From contig WARS01000012.1 in NCBI GenBank assembly GCA_008933995.1, positions 434,001 to 498,000 of the forward strand: a DNA stretch of 64,000 nucleotides, given 5' to 3'. Below, piece by piece: positions 49,563-64,000 of the stretch. This stretch comes from Datnioides undecimradiatus (lineage: Eukaryota; Chordata; Actinopteri; Lobotiformes; Datnioididae). The notes below the pieces were generated by a model that did no database searches, was not told the DNA's origin, and saw only the letters and a program-made list of their open reading frames with translations. Made by a program: the position numbers and the translations under genes. Each line of letters begins with the position of its first letter. The stretch's first letter is position 1.

Positions 49563-52500
49563 ACATAGACTCACTGAGCATCTGAGTCAGGGCTGAGGAG
49601 GGCACTTTCCTACTGGCAGATGTGAAAAGCCAGGGAGGACATAACGAAGGAGTGTGTGATATGCTGTGTAAAGCTCAGAGAATTAAATCGTAATCAATCA
49701 ATTTTACTTCGTTGGATGGTGAAACCAGAGATGGAGAAAAAGATTTAAGGGAAGTTTGTTCAGATAAGAGGGATTTAAATTTTTGGAAAGACCATTTACG
49801 GGACTACTACTGAAATTTTATTTATATCCTTCCCTGTGGCTGTGTGCTGCACGTTCTTCAATAATAATAAACATTTGGCTGTGATTCTGTGCGCAAACGT
49901 ATGAGCATATTTTATTTTGAATACCAGAGTAACTCATTTAAGACGTCTAGTACTCAGGTGTCAAGATTTATCAGCCTGATATATTTTCTTAGTTTAAGGT
50001 GAGGCTGTGTTTCATCAAGGTCAGAACTTGTATGTTCCTCCCGATCTGCCTACGTGTGTGAGGGTGGTGGGGGTTCTTGTATGCTGGAATGATTCCAGGC
50101 GTCTGGGGTCAGTCAAGCTGCGACCTTCACAAAATCTTCTAAATAAAAAAAAAACTTTTAAAGGGGCAGTTCAGAATTTGCAGGTTTAGTTTGTTGTATT
50201 AAAGCATTGGTGCTGTCATTTCATATCGGAAATGCTGGAATTTAAGTTTTTCAGTTAATTGCTGAGACGTGGGGGTGTTTGCAACGTTTTGAGATGAGGC
50301 ATTGGCAGATCAAGTGGTCCAGCAGTGAAAGCAATTGCAACCAAGTCTCAAACCACATCAAACTTGATCATTTTATATATGACAAAAGTGTCCAAACCTA
50401 GCTTTAAAGTGCCACAGAGAGCCTGAATTTGCAGGAGGAGGGCCCTGAACAGGCTGCACACCTCAACAGGATGACAATACTATGAATATCATTCATCATC
50501 ACCTGCACTTTTACTGTTGTGACAATAAATGCATACTGGGAACAGATTAGCCATTGTAAACTTAAGTGTTGAGCTCTAAATAATCATTTTTATCCACACA
50601 GAGTGAAACATACAATCTTTAGTGTTTCGGGGCATTTTGATATATTTGCCTCTAGCCAACTATATCTATAGCAATAAGGCGGGGTTGTTGGTAACTGCTG
50701 CTAACTCTGCTGTTCTTCTAGCATTTTATTAGCAAGCTAAGCTAACAACAGTTATTTAACTATTAATGCATACTTTATTTGCTAGCATGCAGTGCAGTCA
50801 AATATTTATTTCTGTAATATCATCTGCATAGGAAATTTAACACAGATGTATCAGTCTAACACACACCAGATAGTATTACACACATTTTCTGCGCACGCTA
50901 ATTTTTATCTCAACAACTGTAGTTTAAACTCATCTGATTTATGTCTCAGATTGATTATTTGCAGTGTTTGGAGATGTTTTGTTGAAGAATGGCCTCATGA
51001 TGGCTGGTGTCCTCATGCAGTATATTAAATAATGGCTGATGGTTAAGATTTTTGCTGTCCTTGATGAAGCTAAACACTAAGTATTGGTTGAGCACATCAT
51101 ACATCCTGCAAAATAAATCTGTTCCACATGAGTTGGCTGAGTAAACTCAAACTAACCAAACTCAGCGTGTTGGCAGGGAGGGTTGCTCTTGCTCTGCTTG
51201 ATTCGGCGGCCGTTGCCAGAAGTCTGTTCAGTCAACAGCTCTTAAAATTAAGTTGATGTGCTGATCTGATTTAAGTTATGCGTCTTTTTGTGAGGGATAA
51301 GTCATGTAGATGGCCAGACGTGAAAAAATAAAACTATATATTCATTCATTCATAAACACAGAAGGTGTTCAGAAACAATCCAACTAAAAGTGCAAAAGGA
51401 AATTCCTCCTGACTTATTTAAGCATCATTACAAATGGCTTTTGTGAAAATGTTCCCAACGCTAAATATGTGATGCTAAAGTAGAGGAGCACGTGTATTAA
51501 AGATGCCCACGACGTCCAGGCTTTTCCTGTTCATGCACTTAAGAAGTCAAAAGAGGAGCATCTTGTTTTTCCATAAATGCATCATGTACCTAATAAGGGA
51601 CTGAAACATCATCATCAATTATGCACATTTTCACTCCAAAGACTGTACCCTGCAGCAAATGAACCAACAAATGTACCCAAGTCATGTTAAAGCCAGTTAC
51701 CTACATGTGGCTACAGTGTGACTTAGAGGTTAGAATCATCCAGGGACATTAGATTTTCATGAAAGCAGTGAAAGCAGAGAGTAATATTGTGAGTCCTCTC
51801 CATATTTTTGATGCTGACGTTGTCACAGGACACGTCAACAGGACTGAGTCAGACACCTCGAGCAGTTCATTCTTGCTGAGTCTCTCAAGCTGATGACAAT
51901 ACACACTAAATCAGAGAGGGCGGAAAAGGTATTTAATCTTCTCATAGCTTATATGTTCAAAATCAGTCTTCATGTAACAATTTATCACAGATGAAGTCTA
52001 GATATAGAAAATGTCGTTGCAAAATTATGGAACAGGCAAAATCGACTGTTACAGAACTGCAAAAAACAACACAACAAAGAAAATTATAAGAGTGACTGTT
52101 GATTAACTCCCAGCAGGCCTTTCAGTATAAGCACCTGTCTAGCCCGACTATCAGGTAAATAGAACCAAACATGAGTCAAAATCAAATTTATATGCATACT
52201 CATGTACTAATAGTTCTTTATCTTGAGATGAATTAAATCAGTTTGTTAAAGAGTACATCATATACCAGCCCTCTCTAAGACATTAGCCCCATTTAGCTCT
52301 ATTTAGAGACTTTAGTGCCCCCATATGGCCTTTTAACATATTACACGATTTCACACATTCATTCTCTTGCTTTCATTCTTGTGCAGTCACTATTACTGAT
52401 CAAAAGCTCGAGACGGGCTTTAAAGCTTTTACTGGAAGCAACTGTAAAACTGTGAAACATGATAATGATTCTGAATCAATCAGACTCCATAAATAATAAT

Positions 52501-55033
52501 GTAAAGAGAACAGGCGACGCCCTGTGAAGCTATACTGATTTTTAGCAGGTTAATGTTATTATTTTAGGTTTAGTCGGTTTTGTGGGTATTTGGTATTTTT
52601 CCAATACCTTGGTAACAAACCAAAGTAAATATGTTGAATTCAAGACTGTGCCTGAAAAAACATAATGGATCGACCATGTAACGCTGTTAAGATTTTTCAC
52701 TAAATACTTAAAAAGTCAAAGATTGCTGTAGAGAAAATTCCATTTTAACAAAAGCGCTGGGCCGACGAACTGATGGACCAACATTCACTAAAAATTAATA
52801 GAGTAACAAGGTAAATTGATTTGTGTCCTTGAGCAAAAGGTTGCATAGTACAACAGGATGAAGACCTTGAAAGAACTACTTGATGACTAAAGTCCTGGCT
52901 GTCATGTACCTACCTCCACACCTGACTGAAGTCCTGTGATTGTAAAGGCGCTTGATGACGACAAAAGCCAAGCATGCTGGGATAACTGGGGTTATCAAGA
53001 CAACAGGCAGACATACTAAACATTAAGAGATTCTGAGATGCATTTGCATTTTTCAAACTTGCACACTAATTATGCTCATTTTTAGGCTGATATTACCATT
53101 TTCTAATGTAAAAATCAATATTATATTCAAAACAAATGCAAAATAGAAGAGAATGTGAGCGAAAGAGAGAGAAGGAGAGAGAGAAGGTTGGATTTCTTTC
53201 AGAGATGATGTCCTTTTTTCTGCAGCCCAATCAGTGATGTCCCATCAGGTGTCCTCGAACAACTGCCAGAGATAGTACACCTAGTGTGACATCACTGACT
53301 GGAGTTTGGCGAGAAGTGCAACTCTCTTGAACAGACGAACGTCTCAAGTCAGACAAATCAGCGTCACAGCAACTTGTGCCTCTGTGAACTCTGATTTGAC
53401 CTTTGAGCCACACAATTTCACAAACTCCTTCAGATGGAAAAGTGTCTCATTTCTAGAAATTCACTTAAGGAAATAAAATTAATAAGTGGGCCATTTTTCA
53501 ATGTTCTTCATGGTTCCCTTTCAGTAGCTGCATGTGTTTCCGTCAACCAGAGGATGGCGCCCACTCCTCATGCTTGTAGAAATAAAAATAAATAAATAAA
53601 TAATAAGGAAAAGCAGCAAGACACTAGTAACTGGGTCTTGATGGAGAAGCTCATTTGAAAAAACCTTTTGTCACCAGATTGGTATATTAAGCAACAACTA
53701 AAACTATTTTTGTTTGTAATACATTTTAAGAAAACAAGCAACATTGTCTGGAAATAAGATTTATGGTGTTGAGTACACACGGCTTACTGTTTGCACTGCT
53801 GTGTCAGAACATTATCCCACCATCATGCAGCAGCAGGAACGTGTCCCATCAGCCCTAGAAGAGGTGTGGAAGTACAGACCACCCACCCACCCAGCAGCCC
53901 CGTTCACATTCCAGTGTGGACACACGGGATGGCCTTGTCAGTAACTGGAGAGCTGAGGAAACGGCTGGCCATCTTTGATGTCTGTATTCAGGATGGACTG
54001 GACAGTGCATTGATGCGACTTTTGGAACATGCAGGGTAGCGCTGGTGCTGCCATCGGTCCATTCATTCTTTGTTATCAAAGTAGAGCAGAGTTAAAAACC
54101 GTATGTACATTTTAGGCACCACTTTCACTATTGCGTTTTATTTACTTAAACAGTCATCTCAACAAAATTAGGTGCCTGTGGTTGACATAACTTATTGTTA
54201 AAAAGCAAATTTAAGGTGATGTACAAATCCTGATCTTTTCAATGTGATCATCTCTCACTGGCTTTTGGTATAATAACATGTTATATAAAAAAAGAGAGCA
54301 TATCAGCCCCTTGTATGTTTACACAAAGGTTCAAACAGAGTAACTTCCTTGATTCTTTCTTTTTGCACTCTTCCTTTTTAGGAAACAGGCTGAGGCCTTG
54401 CAGTCCCTCTTGGGATTCTGTGGGAATTCCTTAGCTGGTTTACTTGGCAGTTGGTTTTCAATCCTCAAATATTGTTATTCCAGGGTGGGAGGTTAGGAAG
54501 CAGAAGGAATTGAAAAAATGTGCCATGCTGCCATAGGACTGGTTTGACAGAGCTCTGTCGTGAGTTTGTAAACAATTGCGTGTGGTTTGTCATCTACAAT
54601 AAGTGACAAAGGAATCTGGTCTCTTATTTTGAAACACTACTGGCAAAGTGACACCACTGGGACTTCACAGCATTGTGATATCTCACCCCTGGTTGCACAT
54701 CCTTATTTATTTATCTATTTTGGTGCATTTTCAAATGATCTGTAACAGATTATTCTGTGATGAGTCACTGACAGAAATATCTTTTCTGTCTTGTCTGTTC
54801 TAGTGATTTCATTAACCTTTCATTGTCCTATTTAAAGGATGCGTTTGGAAGGATAGGCTTCTAGTTTATTGGGAATAGCCTGCTCTATCCTGTTTCCTTT
54901 TAAAGAGGTCTGCTGTCTGATCTTCTATCAGAAACCGCTCCGGTTTCCGTACTCCAAACTACCTAAAGCTTGGCTGACGAGTTCATTTCCAGCGGCTGGA
55001 ATCTACTCCTCTCAAACAGTAGACGCATATTTC

Positions 55034-55043
55034 CCTTTTTAGG
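55034..55043 (+). promoter_or_regulatory. Consensus CArG box (SRF site) upstream of vcl
   Basis: CCTTTTTAGG fits the serum response factor consensus CC(A/T)6GG exactly, 391 bases before the vinculin start codon. Vinculin is a known SRF/MRTF target in other vertebrates. Binding is inferred. Confidence 0.55.
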
Positions 55044-55143
55044 GCATGAGAATCTATTACGTAATTTAGGGAGCACTCGGATCTCTAGCAAACTCGCCTG
55101 TGTTGAAGCGGGAGGAGCTGAGACAGAGTGGCACACTGCTTGT

Positions 55144-55197
55144 CCAATCAGGCAGTACCAAGCTTGCGTTCTATTTTGTTGATTGGTCGGAGGGCGG
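55144..55197 (+). promoter_or_regulatory. vcl core promoter: paired CCAAT boxes and GC box
   Basis: CCAAT at 55144-55148, an inverted CCAAT (ATTGG) at 55182-55186 and GGGCGG at 55192-55197 lie within 55 bases, 240-290 bases upstream of the vinculin ATG. No TATA box is seen. This spacing of NF-Y and Sp1-type sites suits a TATA-less promoter. Confidence 0.5.
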
Positions 55198-55415
55198 GGG
55201 TAGGTGACGCTAAGGTTGCTCGCGCTCTCTCCCTGGCAGGGAGGCTTTTTTTTTTTACGTTGATGGTTCAACGGGAGTAGTTGTAGTCTTTTTACCGGAG
55301 GGTGAAATTGTCCTGGAAATAAAAGCTACCGGGATTGTTTTAGGCTTTTGTAGCGGGAGTTTGGGAGAAAACTGCCTTAGGTGATAGGGGATTTGCTTGT
55401 TTTTCTCTTGGATAG

Positions 55416-55625
<210 letters not shown>

Positions 55626-58600
55626 TAAAATTATACCTGGTAAAGTCTGCCCAAACTCGGCGGGCGCTGCTGGCTACCTGTCGCTCTTTGTCCCACACCG
55701 TCCACTCTCGAGTTAACTCCATTGAACGTTCAAACACTGAACCTGTAGACCAATATAGGCAGCTCTGCGCTATGTGTTTCACAGCAGAGGAGATTAATGC
55801 ACGCTATCAGAGTTTTCTTAAAGTTGTTTGGCTCGGGGCAAAAGGGCAGTGACGCCCTTTCCCCTTGAAAATATGCCCTGCCTCCTCTGTAGCTGACTGC
55901 CATATCTCGACGTAGGCACTGCTGCTAGTATGTATGCATGAGCCGGGTACTGGAGCAGGGCTACAGTGATCCAATTTCCATTAATCAAGTTTAAAACACA
56001 GTTGCACTGGTTGTGACTGAATTAGATTATAGATAAATGTTTGATTTCACGCAGCTATTTAGTAGGTGGGGCAGTTCATTGTACGGTGCATTGCATGTGC
56101 AACCAAAACGTGGGACAGTTGGGGGTTTGATTAACCGCTGATGTGAAGTCACAAATATGTGTTAGCTGTCCATGGTCTGCTAATGTGATGAAACTGGACT
56201 AGGAGCCACCATCAAACCTCCACGGCTTGCTTCAGAGCCATGTGTTAAATTGTTAATTTGGACATGGTGCCATCCAGCTCTCTGAAACCACTTTGAGTGA
56301 CCTGGTTTAGAAATCACAGCTGCAGTACTTCTCCAAAAACAGTTTCCTTTGTTATTACTTATTGTAGCAATGAACTAAAAATATAACCTCTGTAGAGATA
56401 CAGTAGTCATAATTTTAGCTCACTCTTTATGCACCATGGCATGTTCTCATCATATCTAGTTGCTGGCCATGATGTTTTTCTGTCCGCATGGTGCAATTAA
56501 AATGTCCTTGGGGCTATTAATTATGCATTTCCTGATGGCCTCTTGTAAACATTAAATTACGTTCACCTCTTGACCACGTTCCGCCGTGGTATCTTTAGAA
56601 TCAAAGAAGACCAAACCACAGTGTAGTTCCTCAGAACAACATCATAACTTTCGTGGGAACAAGTAAGAAAACGATCGTGTTGTTTCCTCAAATTTAAGCC
56701 TGAGACACAAACGTTTCTCAGTAAGGAAGGAGGGATCTGTGAGGCGGCTGTCAGATAGTACGGCTTGTGAAGGCAGGATGAGATATAAACTAAATGAAGG
56801 CAGTCTTGTTTCCTGTGTGGCGTTTTCTCTGTCAGTCCGTTCAAGTACAGGAGCCACAGAGGCAGGTGTTGGGCGGTATATTTGGACAATTGCTCAGGCG
56901 TCTCCTGTCAGCAAAGGAATTTTTCGTTAGGAGGGATTGCCTACCACTGACCTGCAGCTTATTTAGCAGGTTTTATGGTTCATAACCATGTTGAGCTTTG
57001 TTCTGCGCCTTTGTTTATTCTTAGTGCCCACTCTCAAACTAGAGGTCTTTACTCCATTGTGCGCATTATCGTCTACACCCACAAGACTTCCTTTCTCCGA
57101 ATGGCATGTTGAGGTGTTCAGATGGTGTTCATGCTGCAACACAGTAACACATTTTAAAACATACATTCAGTTCTTGGTCGTACATCATAAACTCACTTAA
57201 ACCTACATTGATGATGTGGATTTAAGACTCCATATAAATGTTAATGTTGCTAGGTTTCTGCTGGATGCAAGTATTAGCTAATGCATTAGATATGTAACCC
57301 AAACATGAACAAAACATTATTGTCATTTATCGATTTATCATCAGTGCAGCACTTGTCAGCATTTCCTTTTTTGTGAAATGTCTCACTTGCTTCGGGCTGA
57401 AAATGATCCAGGATCTCTCTCATTCTGAATCGTGATCAGATGTTTCCAACAGTGGCATGAATGAATGGATGGGCCTGTAATTGTTTCCAGTTACTGTAGC
57501 AACATTACAACATGGACACTGTTATGATTGCATTGAAGTTTAAGGATCAGATGTAATTTCTTCTGGTTTCAATCCCATGAGTCCCGTGAGTCATACACTG
57601 CAGAGCTCAAATGAGAACAGAAACGCGCTGTGTGGCTCTTACCTTTGACTTCTTTTTAATGATTCTCCACAAACAGATGTAGTTTGATTTCCTGTAAAGC
57701 TGTTGCCATTTAACCCCTTTACCTTTTTCATATTTGATGCATAGCATTTGTCATATTTGCACCTGTTGTCACTCAACTAAAGTAAGTTCATATGCATCTA
57801 GCTGTCAGGTAGATTACTCTCAAGGAAGGACTCGTCCTTTGAAGTGAAAGGGATGTTGCATATCTATAGACACTCTCAGGGTGTGGCTGTGTCAGAGAGC
57901 TATTTACCTCATTGTGCACACTGCCTAGAAAACCACATGTTGCACAGACATCTTCGAGTCTCTTGAGCCAGAAGCTTAAACACAGTTAATCATGGAGGAT
58001 TTTGGACGACAAATGATTGTGCCTTTCAAATGGCATACTCTGATGGTTGCGTCAGGTTGCTTTTCATTGCCAGACAAGGGGGGGGGAGATGAGGTTTTTG
58101 GATGTTCCTGGATGCACAAGTCTGTCTGAGGAGATCAGGTGCACCCACTGTGATAAATGTGTAGACCTTTTAAATTATTAATGTGAAAGTGCCTGATCTT
58201 ATTATTCCAGATGCATGGAGATCAAAGTCAAGTATTGTGAGTATTTTAACCATAGCATTACCAAACACCATTGTGAGTCAGATGTGTCAGGCCTAGCAGA
58301 GAGCCCTCACTAGTGCCCAGCATCTCTGACTTTAGTGGGGGTTTTGTTTTGTTTTTTGATTGAGACAATGAGACAGACCTTAATTAAAGATGAATGTGAG
58401 GAATGTGAAGAATTCCCAGCGAGCAGGAAAGCATCCCTGCTCAGAGGGGGGTTGAGCTGATCCTCGCGAATGAACAATTTTTGCTGAAACACGGAGTGAG
58501 ATTATCAGTTAACAAGTCGAAAATAGCCTCTGTTCACACGACTGTTCGTGTCAGCTTCGTCTTTGACTGTAAAGTCTGTCTTCGACCCATACTGCAGTTC

Positions 58601-58782
58601 AAGAGTGGTGAGTATCATTACCAACAGGAAGTGGCTAACCATGGCCAATGGGGTTGTGGCAAAATGGTGCATTTGGAATAATGTGACAGACTATGTGTTC
58701 AGTGTCTGTTGCAATATGCATGCCTTGTGCTTATTGCACAAATGGCTTGTGCAATAATAACATAAAGAGAAATCATTGGGGC

Positions 58783-58792
58783 CCATATTTGG
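58783..58792 (+). promoter_or_regulatory. Consensus CArG box in vcl intron 1
   Basis: CCATATTTGG is a perfect SRF consensus site, 3.2 kb inside the first intron. A handful of such 10-mers are expected by chance in 64 kb, so the evidence is moderate. Confidence 0.4.
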
Positions 58793-61384
58793 AAGGTTTA
58801 AGCTTCAAGTTGAACATGTTCTAAAAGGTGGTTGAATCATAATAAAACCATTCAGAGCCTTCAGAGTAAAATTATATTTGCGTGCCACACCACAGCTGAT
58901 CAGATATAGAAATGTTTAAGTGATTATGAGGGTTTAGATATTTTCCTATTTGGGTTATATGGAAGGACATGCTTTTCTGTGTCAGTAGTCATTCCTTTGA
59001 GTTGACTATACGGCTTGTTTTATTCCAGGCCTGTTGTACTTCATTATTTTTATAGCCTCTTTTTATAGGCATGGGATAAAGAAAAGAATGCCAGTGATGT
59101 ACGGCGCTGGAACGGATGAAGTAGTTAGCGCTAGTCTTCCTGTTTGCACGAAGCTCACATGACTTGTAGAGATACTCCTGTGTGTGCAGTTCATCCAGTG
59201 GCTGTGCAGTTTGCTCTCTGCAGGTTTTCTTCCATCTTCTGCAACCTTGCTGACATTACAATACGCTGCTGCGCTTTTATGCAGTAGCAACAAAGAAATG
59301 GGAGTTATGAGAATGATACGACTCCATAACCTTTCACTCCCATGAAGAAAACACACACACTTAACTTTAAAAGAGAAATAGAGCAGATCCAATTTTTTAT
59401 TAAATGTTTAAATGCTTAGCAGTGGTCAGATCAGTGGCAGCGCTTGAGCAGTCATTTCAAGCACCCACTTCTTTAATGCCTTACAGATGGGAAACAAATG
59501 TGTTCATTAACTAAAGTACTTAAAGACATACAAAAGAAAAGGCTTCCTATTACCTGGTACTTATGCTTCCTGCAATTTGTCTAGGGAAATCAGTTCACGC
59601 TTCACCCCATCTGATTCTGTCATCTTGGCAACAACACTGCGACAACAGAAGCAGGAGTCTCCGTTCGAAACAGATAATCTCATCCGCACAAAAATGCATT
59701 TTTTTAGTGTAATGGATTCACACTGCAACTGTAGTCTATTTTTTGGTCATCAGCCGGATTAAAATTTGTCAGAACAGGAGGACACATAGGAGTGTTGAAT
59801 TGATGAGGAAATGCAGGAGGCCAAGTCAGGAAGCCCCAGCAGCTGTCGGCCCCACTCAGGAACCATTGAAGGGAAACCCCTCTCCCTCAGCAGCTAGATG
59901 TTTATGGCTGCGAACCATGACAAAGGATACAATGCGTTTTCCGAAATAATCAAGTTTGAATGATGGAGAACAAACGCTTTGTTTTAGCAGTCCATGTAGC
60001 CTGTATTGTATTTTATTAAGCTGGCAAACAGCCTTACCTTTCTCTTGCACTTGACATGGAATAATAGTAGCCTGTGCTCTAAACCAGCATAAAGGTTCGT
60101 CAAGCTGTTTTCAACATGAAGTAGATGCCATGAAATCCACCAATAGATCTATGATTCGTTCAAACACCTGATTGGTTGTCTGGTTGTGAGTTTGTCCCTT
60201 CCTGCGAAACCCACAGTAGATCTAATAAAGCTAATCTTGTTATCTCTGTTCTTGTTCTGGTGGGAAATGACAGCTCGCCCGTGACAAACGTGTATCAGCT
60301 AACTCTTCTTTTTAAGAGAAGGATTCAGATCATAACTGCTTCTTCCGAGTAACACTGTACGAACTGCTAAGCTCCTGTAACACGAGACAGCTGTAATATA
60401 CTCTCTCTGGCTGCCAGGCCTGTTTTGCCACCACCAAGCCATTTGATTTGTGACTTTCACCACCCCGGACACCACATGTGTAGTTACTTCCTGAGCCGAA
60501 TTGATAAACCATGTTATACACCGCTTGACAGATGCAAATCAAAGTGTTGACCTTCAGTGCAACCTCTCTGCTGACCCTCTGAGTCATTATTAGTCAGAAG
60601 TCATTTGATATCTCAGAGTGCAGCACTTGCTGGTTCCGAGACTATTGATCAAGTGCAGCTAATGGAGTGCTGCGCCATCAGTTTGTGTGAGCAAGTCTCA
60701 TCAGATTGCAGCACGAAGCCACGTAGAGTGGGAGTCGGTGTCTGAGTTCACTTTGAGGAACTACACCTCTCCAGCATAACACACAGTTTATTTGTAGGGC
60801 ATTGCTAAGGGCAGCAGTGACAGCACCTACCAGAATTTCACCATCATAGATCTTAGTGGTCGCCATGACTAACACAGCATTGTGCTAGAACTACCCAACA
60901 TATGAAAGGCAGACTGTGTCTTGGCAGCCTTGAGGCTTTCAGAGTGGCCTTTCTTCTCCCGGCAGAGCGATGGGCTGCTGTCAACAAAGCCGGGTCTGTT
61001 CTAAAGGAGCAGCCACTTTATCGAACGACTTCACAACACAGGGTTTCCACACAGCACTCTTGGATGGCAAAAGGGAGTGTCAGTGTTTCCACTCCAGACA
61101 CAAAATGGTAAATAGGGCTGTCAGCCAGTAGTCTGGTATGTGACGGCTTGGAAGAAGATGACACTGAATCAGTGAAAGGTTTTAAAAAGAAGGTGGAAGT
61201 GAACAACTGCCCTTCTGTACAGCAGTCAGCTAGAGTCTATTCAAGTAGCAGGACGTTTGCATTGTGGTTTGGACTGTTAGTCAGGGCTGATTAAGAATAA
61301 GCTGACACTGAACCTCCTCGCATCATCCCCCATGTTTCCTGTCTTCACTACAATGACCAAATAAAGGCAAAATGCCACAAAAGA

Positions 61385-61740
61385 ATACTATAGCTGCAAT
61401 AATTTGTCAACAAATGTATTAATGACTTGTAGATCTAGATTGACAAGAAAATCACTGTCAGCTATTTTGGTGGGAGATTAATTATTAAAGTAAAGTCTGC
61501 TTTAAGACTCTCAAACATGCAGTGTTCCTACTTTTCTCTAGTTTGTGTCCTATTGAACTCAGTATCTGAGTTTTGGGCTGACAGACATTTTTCTAACATT
61601 AATTGGCCGAACTGTCGATCAGTTAATCAAGAAAATATTCAGCAACCCCAAACAATACCTTTTTATTACTTAATTGAGAATAAGTTGGATGACAGAAAAC
61701 AATTTGGCAACAATGTTGATGATGATGATTAATTGGTTAA
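61385..61740. repeat. Teleost 'AATCGATTAA' interspersed repeat, copy in vcl intron
   Basis: Blocks such as TTGACAAGAAAATCACTGTCAGCTATTTTGGTGGGAGATTAATTATT and CTGTCGATCAGTTAATCAAGAAAATATTCAGC, read in pieces, match the layout of an abundant fish repeat. It ends in GATGATGATGATTAATTGGTTAATTC. Confidence 0.5.
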
Positions 61741-63014
61741 TTCAGTGTTGGTCAGACAAAACATTACGTTTGAAGACGTCATCGTGGACTCTGGAAACAA
61801 CAAGATGAAACTCCTAACATGCTGTACCATTAACTATTTATCTTTCATGCCAACCCAACAATCAGTAGTAATTGATTACATATAATAATCTCAAGTGAAG
61901 CTTGGTTAGTGTTGGTATCATAAGCATGTGATCCAAAATTTGTACTGAGGCTCAAAATAGTGATGAAGGACGGTCATCATGAGCTGCTCGACAACAACAG
62001 TTACGAACTGGGGTCGCTGTTCTATTTTTGCCGCAAATTGTTTGGATCGCTGCTCGACCGCATACTGTTTTTGAACTTCAGACGGCAGGAAAAGGCTCCA
62101 CGGGGAGGAGGAAAAGGAAGACAGCGTTGAACACAGCACCAAGAAAACTCGACTCTGTTCGCTTTCAGACAATCCCGATGCTTTGGGGAGAATGACTCGG
62201 CTCTCGTTAAACGCACTGTGCACTCAGCTTTTGGCCTCCACGTTGTTGGCCTATAGTGAAGTCGGCTTTCTCCCGTTTGTTCAGTTCAGATCATGTCTAA
62301 ACTTGACCTGATCTCATATAAATCTGAGAGTTGCCTAAACAGTTCTGCTCTGAGATTACTCAACCAACTTGCTTTCAGTATGAGAAAACTTGTCCTCAAA
62401 AGAATAAAAGAAGGCTATTATTTTATGGCTGCAAGTAGATATTTCAAACTAAAATAATCTGAATAAAACCTTTTTTACAGTGCAAGTATTTGCAACACTT
62501 ATTGTATATTTGAACTCACAAGGAAGGTATCACCTTCTTAGAGGAGGTTACTCTGCTCTATAGTGTTGGCAAGGCTCTAAGGTCTTGGGTCTTTGTTACT
62601 TCCTCCCCCCTCAGTTGTGTTTACTACTCTGTTAGTGCCCCATATCCCTGGTCTGTGGCCCTGCTGCCCTTTAGTTAAACAGGACAGAACAGCTTTAGTT
62701 GTCGCTCTTGGCTTTTGTTCAGAGCCTCTCATTGGTGGAATGTCAGCGTGGTATATTTATGCATGCTGCCACTTTGCGATGGACGGCCTCTGCTAAGCTC
62801 CAGTTTTAGTTTGGCACAACCTTTGGCTCTAATTTATAACCCCTCAGTTACCCTGAGTCCCTGTGGCCCAGTGAAAAGAGAGTGAGGAGACGTTTGTCTG
62901 CTCTGCACCGTTACAGCCTCCACGTCAACCCCCTGGAATGGCTCTGCTACTGCTTGTAGTCGGACAAGCTCTCTGGGTGTGCTCACCACAGCATCCAGCC
63001 ACCTAAATGTCATA

Positions 63015-63285
63015 TATAGGGCTGCTTGATTAGGTTTTGGTTAATTATTTAAATGACAAGTTGATAAAATATCTGTAACTAGTACCTAAAAAGTACCATT
63101 TCCAACAACAATTAACAATTTCCAGAGTGCTTATTTTGTCTGAAGTTCTGTCCAAAACATACAAATATTATATTTCTAATGATATAAAAGACATAAACTT
63201 GTTTGATAAATGACTTAAATATCTTGATTTAAAAAGTTTTGTCTGCCAGTTGACTAATAAACTAACTACTACTCATTTCCATCAT
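63015..63285. repeat. Second 'AATCGATTAA'-type repeat copy in vcl intron (diverged)
   Basis: Starts GGGCTGCTTGATTAGGTTTTGGTTAATTATTTAAATGACAAG in pieces and ends CAGTTGACTAATAAACTAA. These are terminal blocks like those of the same fish repeat family, strongly diverged. Confidence 0.4.
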
Positions 63286-64000
63286 GTATTGTGTATGATA
63301 TGATGCCTAAAGTGGATATCTAAACCTTGGCTAGCTTATAACCTGGCCCTGATTGTGCAGCAAAGCTCAACACATTGAAAATGTTATATATTATTATATG
63401 GTGAGGTAATCTCTATGCGGTTAGTCTTTGTTATAATTGCAGTATGAAAGACAGGGTTTAACATCTCCCTGTTGGCCAGGGATGCAGCTCATTTAGCCCA
63501 GTCAGCGTGATCCATGTCCACGGATGAACGTGTGTGATCTCTCACCTATGGCAGCTTGTCGTGGGTGAGTTGTGTCTCCCTACAGAGCTGAGGTCATGAT
63601 GGGGGAGGTGAGTCATTTTGGCATTTGAGGCAGAGGAGGCGTTCAGCTGCTTTACGCATTATAACTGCACTGAGGCCTGGCGTCCCCCCAGCAGCTGCCT
63701 TGTTATAATAATCTTTCGCAGGACAAGTAACAGGACATCGTTCTGGAAAACTGCATGATTAAAGGCAAAACTCCCTTAGGTGGAAAGTTGTGGTAACAGC
63801 TTTTACTCATGCATCTGACATGCTGTTGATGTATAAAATGTGTGCTCAGGTTGCATAAAAGCTTGAGAGCCGAGTGCGACTGAGGTAACACAACTGTGAC
63901 TCTGAAACCTGCTCGACACGCTCGAGCTTCAAGTGTTGACTGATACAAAATCCTCATGACTGATGAACTAGTCACTAGGGTCGAGGCTGGGGTGGGGAGT

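Noticed and set aside
53545..53560. CCAGAGGATGGCGCC as a second CTCF site
   Set aside because: Two mismatches in the invariant core positions; not reported as a site.
61681..61740. GATGAT run as a coding acidic tract
   Set aside because: Part of an interspersed repeat, with no gene context.

Overview
This is vertebrate genomic DNA, almost certainly from a ray-finned (teleost, probably percomorph) fish. The genes are split into short exons with GT-AG introns, the proteins are clear vertebrate orthologues, introns are compact, and several stretches resemble interspersed repeats common in teleost genomes. There is no bacterial-style gene organisation, CRISPR array, rRNA or tRNA that I can see.

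Layout from left to right: zdhhc6 (+, 1-3249, first ~15 codons outside the window); coasy (+, 5575-9957, complete, non-coding first exon near 4440-4590); a short smooth-muscle-type myosin light chain kinase, most like the fish gene mylk5 (-, 20276 down to 11594, 16 coding exons, 816 aa); a CD63-like tetraspanin (+, 24900-27693, 7 exons, 239 aa); pus3 (+, 28676-30839, 479 aa); dcakd (+, 32427-34398, 229 aa); an 11-kb stretch without recognisable genes; c1ql1 (-, 49189 down to 45524, 2 coding exons, 275 aa); and the first coding exon of vinculin, vcl (+, 55434-55601), whose first intron fills the rest of the window. I joined exons by hand, and reading phase is consistent across every junction of every multi-exon gene.

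How the genes relate: coasy and dcakd both encode dephospho-CoA-kinase domains (last step of coenzyme A synthesis) and lie about 22 kb apart. zdhhc6 makes an ER palmitoyltransferase that uses acyl-CoA. mylk5 and vcl are both actomyosin/adhesion genes. This looks like an ordinary vertebrate gene neighbourhood, not a dedicated system. From memory of the human map it mixes genes of human 10q (zdhhc6, vcl), 17q21 (coasy, dcakd, c1ql1) and 11q (pus3).

I found no convincing new biological system. The points most worth a second look are the reduced architecture of the mylk5-like kinase, a perfect CLEAR/E-box palindrome just upstream of the CD63-like tetraspanin, matches to the SRF CArG consensus at vcl, the proximity of two dephospho-CoA kinase genes, a perfect CTCF core in a coasy intron, a UG-repeat against the c1ql1 splice acceptor, and a 22-bp perfect palindrome inside an AT-rich degenerate repeat.
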